Below are positions 1 to 5,396 of a DNA stretch of 7,139 bases, piece after piece (position 1 is the first letter of the stretch; each line of letters opens with the position of its first letter). The notes beneath the pieces are model-generated. The model did not search any database. It had not been told where the DNA came from and saw only the letters and a list, made by a program, of their open reading frames with translations. The DNA is from Desulfobacteraceae bacterium (GTDB taxonomy: Bacteria > Desulfobacterota > Desulfobacteria > Desulfobacterales > Desulfobacteraceae): positions 1 through 7,139 of the forward strand of contig JAABSK010000138.1 in assembly GCA_011390435.1 (NCBI GenBank), read 5' to 3'. The position numbers were made by a program, and so were the translations under genes.

Positions 1-47
1 GGTTCGTTCATGGGCAAGACAGTCCATACAGGTGGTGAATTTCAAAT
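1..47 (-). pseudogene. Possible displaced 3' end of the deacetylase gene
   Basis: Read in the deacetylase frame, the sequence from 47 downwards encodes LKFTTCMDCLAHERT and stays open to the window edge, whereas the intact gene ends KFTTCMDYLAHA and stops. The displaced piece may be the original gene end, separated from the rest by the rpn unit. An ATG at 11 (ATGAACGAACC) could alternatively be the start of the next EPS gene, overlapping the old gene end. The window stops too soon to decide. Confidence 0.4.
9..47 (-). repeat. Direct repeat copy A, downstream of rpn
   Basis: This 39-base segment matches 1182-1220 at 37 of 39 positions in the same orientation; the differences are at 20 and 22. 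The longest exact run is 25 bases (23-47). It lies 27 bases past the rpn stop and reproduces the 3' end of the deacetylase gene. The period between copies is 1173 bases. Confidence 0.93.
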
Positions 48-74
48 TAAAAGTTTGTGGCGGCATTACGAGAT

Positions 75-332
75 TTATTGTTCTTTGTCTGACAGCAGGT
101 GCAGCGGGATTTCGACGGGTTCGTTATTCAGTATCTGTCTGACCAGATCAACTTCGAGATCAATGATCTGTGCGATCATTTCTTCAGTCAGTCCTTTTTT
201 ACCGGCATTGCGAACCAATGCGATCATAGCTTCCTGCCTGCCTTCCTGCCTGCCTTTCTGCATGCCTTTCTGCATGCCTTCCTGCCTGCCTTTCTGCATG
301 CCTTCCTGTCTGAGTTTTTCTGCGGTTGTCAT
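75..332 (-). CDS. Internal in-frame product RpnS-like (85 residues), putative intragenic antitoxin
   Basis: Methionine 244 of the Rpn protein is preceded by a near-ideal Shine-Dalgarno sequence, so an 85-residue C-terminal protein can be made separately from the same frame. It begins MTTAEKLRQE, contains the tandem four-residue repeats (about residues 9-35), then the helical segment GKKGLTEEMIAQIIDLEVD and an acidic tail ending SDKEQ. It lacks the whole nuclease domain. In published E. coli Rpn systems the separately translated C-terminal domain blocks the toxicity of the full-length protein, and its dimer interface carries four-residue repeats of variable number. The architecture here matches that description. 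Translation and antitoxin activity are inferred, not shown. Confidence 0.68.
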   Translation of the reverse strand: MTTAEKLRQEGMQKGRQEGMQKGMQKGRQEGRQEAMIALVRNAGKKGLTEEMIAQIIDLEVDLVRQILNNEPVEIPLHLLSDKEQ

Positions 333-1061
333 GGCAATATCCCCTCCTTTATCTGAAATACTGGCAACTGATTTGACAAGTCGGGCTGTTTCAATCTCAG
401 TTGCCTGTAATATGTAGTTTATCACAGCTTCGAGGAATTTCAATCCCTGTGTTTCCTGAAAATAGGCCCGGCCAATCTCTAAAAACTGGGCCAGATGATG
501 TTCCAGTTTCTGCTGGTCAAATATGTTTTTCATGATCAACAGCCCTATCCGCAGAGAGACTGCCTTGAAAATGCTCGTTTTTATGGATTCGTTGGAGTAC
601 ACAGACAGATCCACAAAAATGAATTCAAAATCAGGGACATACGGTGTTATAGCATCCGGCAGATTTTTGAACCGGGTGATCAGGGTACCCGGGTTCCAGG
701 GTTTCCAGCCGTGGTAGAGTACAATGGGAATAACTGGTAATCTGGATTGTTTTTGTTTGATGCTGTTTTCCCAAAGGTTGCTCATGTAACGGTGCAGCTG
801 GAAGGGGAGATTCTTGTCCGGAGCACTTTTGTGTTCAAATAACAGGGCTATTTTGATCTGTGTTCCGGAAAACCGGCAGGTATAAACAGTGTCGGAAAAA
901 TTTTCCGCCAAAGCCGTATCCACATGAGACCCCTTTTCAATGACAAGTGTCTCAAAATCCATCTGCTCTACCAATTCGGACGGAAGGATATGCCGGACAA
1001 AATCAGTGGCATTGTCCCGAATTGAAAATGTTGCCTTGAAAAAAAGATCGTGGTGGTTCAT
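75..1061 (-). CDS. Rpn family recombination-promoting nuclease (PD-(D/E)XK, putative transposase_31)
   Basis: This 328-residue protein has an N-terminal PD-(D/E)XK nuclease domain and a variable C-terminal tail. It opens NHHDLFFKATFS, typical of the family. Asp57 in NFSDTVY and Glu76-x-Lys78 in ALLFEHKS are the likely catalytic residues. FQLHRYM (87-93) and PVIPIVLYHGWKPW (109-122) are further family hallmarks. Residues about 252-278 are four-residue EGMQKG/RQEG repeats, followed by a helical segment KKGLTEEMIAQIIDLEVDLV (289-308). E. coli Rpn proteins cleave DNA and stimulate RecA-independent recombination; later work describes them as anti-phage toxins inhibited by an internally translated C-terminal product. 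The ATG at 1061 is chosen because the family signature begins there; the in-frame TTG at 1085 adds eight atypical residues. It follows the deacetylase on the same strand, looks more A+T-rich by eye, and is flanked by direct repeats, suggesting acquisition. Confidence 0.92.
   Translation of the reverse strand: MNHHDLFFKATFSIRDNATDFVRHILPSELVEQMDFETLVIEKGSHVDTALAENFSDTVYTCRFSGTQIKIALLFEHKSAPDKNLPFQLHRYMSNLWENSIKQKQSRLPVIPIVLYHGWKPWNPGTLITRFKNLPDAITPYVPDFEFIFVDLSVYSNESIKTSIFKAVSLRIGLLIMKNIFDQQKLEHHLAQFLEIGRAYFQETQGLKFLEAVINYILQATEIETARLVKSVASISDKGGDIAMTTAEKLRQEGMQKGRQEGMQKGMQKGRQEGRQEAMIALVRNAGKKGLTEEMIAQIIDLEVDLVRQILNNEPVEIPLHLLSDKEQ
230..313 (-). repeat. Seven 12-base tandem units encoding four-residue repeats in rpn
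   Basis: Seven consecutive 12-base units: on the plus strand three are CTTCCTGCCTGC (230, 242, 278), three are CTTTCTGCATGC (254, 266, 290), and the last at 302 is degenerate (CTTCCTGTCTGA). In the rpn frame they encode RQEG or MQKG blocks. Because the unit is a multiple of three, gain or loss changes repeat number without breaking the frame, in both the full-length and the internal product. Confidence 0.95.
341..350 (-). promoter_or_regulatory. Strong internal ribosome binding site within rpn
   Basis: On the minus strand AAAGGAGGGG lies inside the rpn coding sequence, with GGAGG 10 bases ahead of the ATG at 332. It is the best Shine-Dalgarno match I saw in the window, better than that of the full-length rpn start, where GGAG is 14 bases away. 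It falls at the junction between the nuclease region and the C-terminal repeats. Confidence 0.72.
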
Positions 1062-1109
1062 ATACTTGTCATTGACTCCGATCAATGGGGCTGAGGCTGG
1101 TTTATTTTT

Positions 1110-1184
1110 TCAAATAACTTCAAAGCCGACACGCTCAAAATGTTCCCAATCTGCTACAATTTCTTTCATTTCCCGCTCAAGCAT
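1110..1184 (-). CDS. Possible 24-residue ORF overlapping the deacetylase stop; may be a gene remnant
   Basis: An ATG at 1184, within the repeat, overlaps the deacetylase stop in the form ATGCTTGA and opens a 24-codon frame ending in TGA at 1110. The product starts MLEREMKEIV and contains DWEHFERVGFEVI. It is charged, has no membrane segment, and I do not recognise it. A shorter reading starts at the ATG at 1169. It could be a translationally coupled small peptide, the head or tail of a gene interrupted by the rpn insertion, or chance. Only the overlap geometry supports expression. Confidence 0.2.
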   Translation of the reverse strand: MLEREMKEIVADWEHFERVGFEVI

Positions 1185-2055
1185 GGGCAAGATAATCCAT
1201 ACAGGTGGTGAATTTCAAATGCTGAAAACCGGTCAGCAGGGCCTGCAGCTTTTTGTGAGTACGATGCAGGTTGATATAATGCCTGAACCTGAACCCGGCC
1301 GGTGCCTGTTTCACCCGCGGCTGATCCGGATCAAACTCCCAGGGGTGTGAATAAAAGATAAAGGCATTGTCCTGGTTCAATACGCGCTGCATGCCCATCT
1401 TGAACAAAAAAAAGGGCAGCAGCCTGAAATAGCCGCCGCCGCCAAGGGGAAACACGTTTTCGCCAATGGTCAGATTGCTCAATGGCAGTTCAAAAAAATC
1501 ATGGCTGATCCTGAAAGCTGCCCCGGTTTTCTGACATCCGGAAAGGTCAATCCGTCCGTACCGGCCATGCATTGCAAAAGAGTTATAACTGGAATCGTAT
1601 AAATGGCCGGTCTGGCGGATAATCTCCAGAATGTCGTTGTTTACGGCAAAACTGGGAGCGCGATACCCGCAGACCTGAGCGCCGATGATATCTTCAAGCA
1701 GGGATCTGCCGGTTTTCAGATCGTTTTGGATCTCATCTGACGACTGGGTGGTGCACAAATGGTGCTGATCACCGTGGGACGCCACTTCATGGCCGCGGCT
1801 GTGAATTTCGCGAACCAGGCCGGGCAGCTGTCTTGCAATCCATCCCAGAACAAAAAACGTTGCTTTGGGCTGAAAGGAAACACTGTCCAGCAGATCCAGG
1901 ATGGTGTGCATGTTCTTTTCCACCCGGAGCTCCCTGTCCTTCCAGGTGGAATAGGGAATGCAGGATTTAAAATTTTCTACCTGGAACCAGTCTTCAACAT
2001 CAAATGTCAGCAGGATGGTTTGTTTCCCGTCCAATGCCGTGGTATTCAAATCCAT
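1177..2055 (-). CDS. Polysaccharide deacetylase, XrtA/PEP-CTERM locus type with DUF3473-like C-terminus
   Basis: This 292-residue NodB-fold carbohydrate esterase should remove acetyl groups from N-acetylated sugars of the EPS. Motifs are in order: TFDVEDW (17-23, the Asp/Glu/Asp form of motif 1), ATFFVLGW (65-72), the metal site SHGDQHH (93-99, His94 and His98), GYRAPSF (120-126, Arg122), YDSSY (143-147) and FYSHPWEFDP (234-243, His237). The DFFELPLSNL and GGGGYFRLLP stretches and the DQPR segment are typical of TIGR03006 deacetylases. No signal peptide is visible. The ATG at 2055 lies inside the dehydrogenase gene. The overlap cannot be trimmed away, because the codon of Asp19 straddles the dehydrogenase stop. 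The last codons lie in a direct repeat whose second copy flanks the rpn gene, so the present C-terminal end (YLAHA) may be a product of insertion. Confidence 0.94.
   Translation of the reverse strand: MDLNTTALDGKQTILLTFDVEDWFQVENFKSCIPYSTWKDRELRVEKNMHTILDLLDSVSFQPKATFFVLGWIARQLPGLVREIHSRGHEVASHGDQHHLCTTQSSDEIQNDLKTGRSLLEDIIGAQVCGYRAPSFAVNNDILEIIRQTGHLYDSSYNSFAMHGRYGRIDLSGCQKTGAAFRISHDFFELPLSNLTIGENVFPLGGGGYFRLLPFFLFKMGMQRVLNQDNAFIFYSHPWEFDPDQPRVKQAPAGFRFRHYINLHRTHKKLQALLTGFQHLKFTTCMDYLAHA
1182..1220 (-). repeat. Direct repeat copy B, forming the 3' end of the deacetylase gene
   Basis: This partner of 9-47 encodes deacetylase residues from about LKFTTC to the penultimate codons (YLAH) and ends at the ATG that overlaps the stop. 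Together the two copies bracket the rpn gene and its 120-base leader. I found no inverted repeats at the inner edges. Confidence 0.93.
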
Positions 2056-3355
2056 ATTCTTTCAGTTCCAGGGGGTCATACTGGTTTCTGCCGTCAAATA
2101 CAACTCTGCGGTGCATCTTTTCAGCCATTTGTCGAAAATCCGGCTGGCGGAAGGTTTTCCACTCGGTCACCAGGATCAGGGCATCTGCATTTTCAACCGG
2201 CGTATACTGGTTATTGCTGAACTGCAGCCGGCCGTCGGCAAACCAGTCCGTTGGGAACTCTTTTTTGGCCTGGTTCATGGCAACCGGGTCAAACGCATTC
2301 ACACGGGCACCGGCAGCGAGCAGTTCTTCGATCAGCACACGGGAAGATGCCTCCCGCATATCGTCGGTTCCCGGCTTAAAAGAGAGCCCCCACACACAAA
2401 AGGTGTGAGTGGAAAGGTCTTTGCCAAAGCGGGCCTTGACCTTTGCAGCCAGTACCTGTTTTTGTGCGGCATTGCGTTTTTCCACTGCGCTGAGCAGCTC
2501 CGGTTCGATGCCGGATTGCCGGCTGGTGCGGATCAGGGCCTTGACGTCTTTGGGAAAGCAGGAACCGCCATATCCGCATCCCGGATAGATAAAAGAATAT
2601 CCGATCCTGTTGTCCGAACCAATGCCTTTTCTGACATTTTCCACATCAACCCCGAGGCGCTCACAGATCACCGCAATTTCATTCATAAAGGAGATTTTCG
2701 TGGCCAGCATGGAATTGGCGGCATATTTGGTCATTTCCGCGTCCCGGACATTCATGATGATCAGCTTGTCCCGGTTTCTGGAAAACGGCGCGTAGAGTCT
2801 GCGCATGATATTGGCAGCCCGCTCGGATTCCACACCCACGATAATCCTGTCCGGTTTTAAAAAATCGTTGACTGCAGCGCCTTCCTTTAAAAACTCCGGG
2901 TTGGAGACCACGTCGAATTCAACATCCATGCCCCGTTTGTCCAGCTCTTCCTGAATAGCGGCCTTGACCTTGTCTGCCGTACCCACCGGCACGGTGGATT
3001 TGTCCACGATCACAGAATATTCATTGATGTTCCGGCCGATCTGCCTGGCCACCTGCAGCACATACCGGAGGTCTGCAGACCCGTCTTCTCCCGGCGGGGT
3101 GCCAACGGCGATGAAAAAAATCGTGGACTGTCCGGCAACCGCTGCCAGTGATGTTGAAAAATGCAGCCCCCCATCTTTGAAATTCTGAATGACCAGGTTT
3201 TCAAGGCCGGGTTCATAAATGGGCAGAATCCCGTTTTTCAACCCCTCGATTTTTGCTTCATCCACATCCACACAGGTGACGTTGCTGCCCATTTCAGAAA
3301 AGCAGGCCCCTGTCACCAGACCGACATAACCGGTTCCGATAATCGTAAGATTCAT
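2000..3355 (-). CDS. ugd: UDP-glucose 6-dehydrogenase
   Basis: This 451-residue cytoplasmic enzyme oxidises UDP-glucose to UDP-glucuronate with two NAD+, supplying an acidic sugar for EPS. It has the N-terminal NAD-binding motif GTGYVG (7-12) with the acidic strand end VDVDEAKI (29-36). Next come VGTPPGEDGSADL (84-96), STVPVGT (120-126), NPEFLKEG (152-159), and Lys210 and Asn214 in TKYAANS. The catalytic cysteine is Cys266 in GYGGSCFPKDV, and the UDP-binding domain carries FKPGTDDMREA (326-336). All expected active-site residues are present and the length is normal for the family. The ATG at 3355 has AAGGA upstream. The related UDP-ManNAc dehydrogenases are an alternative; the motif pattern and small N-terminal region favour UDP-glucose. 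The 3' end overlaps the deacetylase by 56 bases in another frame. Confidence 0.96.
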   Translation of the reverse strand: MNLTIIGTGYVGLVTGACFSEMGSNVTCVDVDEAKIEGLKNGILPIYEPGLENLVIQNFKDGGLHFSTSLAAVAGQSTIFFIAVGTPPGEDGSADLRYVLQVARQIGRNINEYSVIVDKSTVPVGTADKVKAAIQEELDKRGMDVEFDVVSNPEFLKEGAAVNDFLKPDRIIVGVESERAANIMRRLYAPFSRNRDKLIIMNVRDAEMTKYAANSMLATKISFMNEIAVICERLGVDVENVRKGIGSDNRIGYSFIYPGCGYGGSCFPKDVKALIRTSRQSGIEPELLSAVEKRNAAQKQVLAAKVKARFGKDLSTHTFCVWGLSFKPGTDDMREASSRVLIEELLAAGARVNAFDPVAMNQAKKEFPTDWFADGRLQFSNNQYTPVENADALILVTEWKTFRQPDFRQMAEKMHRRVVFDGRNQYDPLELKEYGFEYHGIGRETNHPADI

Positions 3356-3382
3356 GTTCAGCTTTATCCTTTGAAACGCATA

Positions 3383-4708
3383 TTAAAAGTCAAAAAGTCT
3401 GTCTTCCAGTGTTGTCCTGGGTTTGTCCGCGGAGAATTTCACAGGAGACGCTGGTGTCATCCGGATGGTGATCATCCCGATATTTTCCTGATAATCCTGA
3501 CGCAGCGCAGAATCTGTATTAAAGTCGATAAATGAGTAAGACAGGTTCATGGTCAGCCATTTCAGAGGTGCCCATGAAAGCCCGCACCCCAGGGCCATGG
3601 TATTGTCCTTGCGGTTGACACCGGGTTCGTCAAACTGGCTGATCTGATAGGATGCATTCAGATCACCGGTCAGGCGGCGGGTGAGCTGACGCTGCAACAG
3701 CGCCCCTGCCTGGTAGTAGATTTCAAAACCAAGGCCGGCGGCATCATCACTGCTGGGCGTGTATCCGCTGGCACCGGTTATGGAAAGATGCGTTCTGCGG
3801 TCGATCTCAAAATCCTTGTACGCATCCAGGTCCAGAAACAGGTCGGTTGAATCAGATGCATTTGCCTGGTCCCATTCCTGAAACAGGACACCTATCCCCA
3901 GGCGGATACCGGAATCTTCTGTCGGCTGCCAGTCAAATCCCACAGAGGGGTTGTAGATGGTGTGGTCTCCGGAGTTTTGTTCGGTGTCGGTGTGGGCATA
4001 GGCAACATAGGCATCCAGATGGCGGCTCATGCTTTTGAGCAGCCGGACACTGCCGGACCAGGTTTTGGGATCATTGTTTGAAAAGTCATAATCTGTTTTT
4101 TCGTATGACCCGTCCAGATTGATGCCGAACCGGGGCGAAAACCAGTAGGCCAGCGACACAGACGGTTGATGTTCTGTGTGTTCATTGGCGTTGACATTAT
4201 CGTATGCATCAAAGGAATACCGGTAGTTTACCCCGACAGAATCCTTTGGGCCGAAATTGTGAACCATCCCCACGGACGCGGTATTGGTGTCATGTTTTTC
4301 AAACGTGTTGGTGGTGACGGTTCGATCCAGGCTCCGGGTGAACTGCTCGGAAAAAAAGAACCGTGTCTGGCGGCTGGTCCAGGTCTGGCCGTTCAACTGA
4401 ACCGTATGGTTCCAGGAATCATTTTCATCGCGCTGAAGATGATCAATGTAGCTGGGATGATAATTGAAAAACAGCTGATTTTTCCTGTCCATGGCGCCGA
4501 ATGAGAACCCGGCATTGTAAATGGTGGTAAATTCATCTTTTGTGTTGCTGCGGGTCTGGTGATAATTGTCTGTGTACTTTTCCGTAATCGAAAGCGACGG
4601 AACAAACTGGGGAACCATTTTGGAAAACGCTGATGCCGCCGGAAACAGCACAAGGCCTGCAGCCACGATACGGGTGATCAATACACCGAGCCGATTGGAT
4701 AATCTCAT
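3383..4708 (-). CDS. Outer-membrane beta-barrel protein of EPS locus (XrtA-associated TIGR03016-like)
   Basis: This protein of about 441 residues carries a signal peptide (hydrophobic run VLITRIVAAGLVLFPAASA, likely cleaved after ASA) and then a long series of alternating-hydrophobicity strands. Examples are FFFSEQFTRSL, SVGVNYRYSFDAYD and LTMNLSYSFIDFN, as expected for an outer-membrane barrel. The chain ends in LFDF; a terminal Phe is the usual barrel-assembly signal. The early segment PSLSITEKYTDNY recalls the opening of barrel proteins found in XrtA/PEP-CTERM EPS loci. No enzymatic motif is visible. It starts about 40 bases after the export protein and is the natural outer-membrane partner for that short protein, but this role is inferred from position. 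The ATG at 4717 is also in frame; 4708 is preferred because AAGGA is better spaced from it. Confidence 0.85.
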   Translation of the reverse strand: MRLSNRLGVLITRIVAAGLVLFPAASAFSKMVPQFVPSLSITEKYTDNYHQTRSNTKDEFTTIYNAGFSFGAMDRKNQLFFNYHPSYIDHLQRDENDSWNHTVQLNGQTWTSRQTRFFFSEQFTRSLDRTVTTNTFEKHDTNTASVGMVHNFGPKDSVGVNYRYSFDAYDNVNANEHTEHQPSVSLAYWFSPRFGINLDGSYEKTDYDFSNNDPKTWSGSVRLLKSMSRHLDAYVAYAHTDTEQNSGDHTIYNPSVGFDWQPTEDSGIRLGIGVLFQEWDQANASDSTDLFLDLDAYKDFEIDRRTHLSITGASGYTPSSDDAAGLGFEIYYQAGALLQRQLTRRLTGDLNASYQISQFDEPGVNRKDNTMALGCGLSWAPLKWLTMNLSYSFIDFNTDSALRQDYQENIGMITIRMTPASPVKFSADKPRTTLEDRLFDF

Positions 4709-4716
4709 GGGTTTCA

Positions 4717-4721
4717 TCCTT
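4717..4721 (-). promoter_or_regulatory. Ribosome binding site for the outer-membrane barrel gene
   Basis: Minus-strand AAGGA lies 8 bases before the ATG at 4708 but directly abuts and overlaps the ATG at 4717. The spacing favours the downstream start and removes only three residues from the longer reading. Confidence 0.55.
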
Positions 4722-4745
4722 GTAGAATTAACGGGTTACACAGGT

Positions 4746-5324
4746 CTACGGCACAATGATGGTGTCATCTGCCTGCAATGGAATATCCTTGCTGAAATCA
4801 CCGTTCAGGATATCGTTGTAGCTGATGGTGATGTTCATCTCTTTTCCCTCTCCCCTGCGGATCAGGATAATCTTGTTTTTTGAGGCCCATTCCGTGAATC
4901 CGCCGGAAAGGGCGAACGCCTGCATGACGGTGAGGTTTTTGATGATGGGGTATTCACCGGTGCGCATCACCTCACCCAGAATGTAAAATTTCTGGCTGAC
5001 AGGATTGGCCAGTGTCACTGTTACATTGGGCGCTTCAACATATTCCGTGAGTTTTTTTTCAATCACTGCTTTCAGGTCCATGGTGGTCCGGCCCTGCGCC
5101 ACAATATCATCCAGCAGGGGAAAAGTGATTTTGCCGTCACTGCGGACCATTGCGTCATTAATGGTCAGATCCGGCTCCTGCCAGGTGGTGATGCGAAGAA
5201 TGTCCCCGACACCGATTCTGTAGTCGCCTTTCCCGTCCTGTGCCAGACCGGCTGCAGGCATGCCAAGACAGCACACCAGACATACCACTGCCATTGTTTT
5301 TGTTATCTGCCTTAAAAAATACAT
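4746..5324 (-). CDS. Periplasmic polysaccharide export protein, short Wza/OPX type
   Basis: This 192-residue exported protein belongs to the Wza/OPX family, which forms the periplasmic part of the EPS exit channel. A signal peptide (hydrophobic run, likely cleaved after AGLA, before QDGKGDYRIG) precedes the polysaccharide export domain (YRIGVGDILRI through NVTVTL). One SLBB domain follows (KFYILGEVMRTGEYP, then LTVMQAFALSGGFTEWA). The Cys-rich hydrophobic stretch has no clear lipobox, so it does not look like a lipoprotein. It is about half the length of Wza and ends shortly after the SLBB domain, without the C-terminal helix that crosses the outer membrane in Wza. The ATG at 5324 is preferred because GGAG and AAGGGG lie just upstream. 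The in-frame TTG at 5354 would add ten residues ahead of the signal peptide. It resembles the export proteins of XrtA loci (TIGR03027-like). Confidence 0.93.
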   Translation of the reverse strand: MYFLRQITKTMAVVCLVCCLGMPAAGLAQDGKGDYRIGVGDILRITTWQEPDLTINDAMVRSDGKITFPLLDDIVAQGRTTMDLKAVIEKKLTEYVEAPNVTVTLANPVSQKFYILGEVMRTGEYPIIKNLTVMQAFALSGGFTEWASKNKIILIRRGEGKEMNITISYNDILNGDFSKDIPLQADDTIIVP

Positions 5325-5326
5325 AG

Positions 5327-5338
5327 CTCCGCCCCTTT
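5327..5338 (-). promoter_or_regulatory. Ribosome binding site deciding the export protein start
   Basis: Read on the minus strand, AAAGGGGCGGAG lies two bases before the ATG at 5324. The purine-rich AAGGGG element sits 7 bases from that ATG. It falls inside the longer in-frame extension from TTG 5354, so it argues for initiation at 5324. Confidence 0.65.
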
Positions 5339-5396
5339 GATTACATTGCTCCAAATAAACCAGGCAGCGCGATTGTGTCAGTCTGACAAAAAAAGA

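Noticed and set aside
48..74. Terminator after rpn
   Set aside because: No stem-loop with a T run is visible in the 27 bases between the rpn stop and the repeat.
230..313. Short regular repeats suggestive of a CRISPR array
   Set aside because: The 12-base units are contiguous with no spacers and translate as in-frame four-residue repeats of rpn.
10..417. Plus-strand open frames over rpn (and similar ones over the other genes)
   Set aside because: They lie opposite clear minus-strand genes, lack family motifs, and their low-complexity text (repeated CLP/AFL blocks) is the antisense of the rpn tandem repeat.
1062..1085. Longer rpn start at TTG 1085
   Set aside because: It adds eight residues before the family-typical NHHDLFFK opening; the ATG at 1061 fits the family better, although GGAG is rather far from it.
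48..1181. Insertion sequence
   Set aside because: Despite the 'transposase' naming of the Rpn family, there are no terminal inverted repeats at the inner edges and no DDE or serine/tyrosine recombinase gene. I describe it as an rpn unit with flanking direct repeats.
5325..5354. Longer export protein start at TTG 5354
   Set aside because: It would place a charged, Cys-containing stretch before the signal peptide and bury the good ribosome binding site inside the gene.
5376..5388. Inverted repeat TGTCAG-T-CTGACA between sugar transferase and export genes, next to an A/T run
   Set aside because: Arms are only 6 bases with a 1-base loop. In the direction of transcription the T run comes before, not after, the hairpin, so it is not a convincing terminator; an operator is possible but unsupported.
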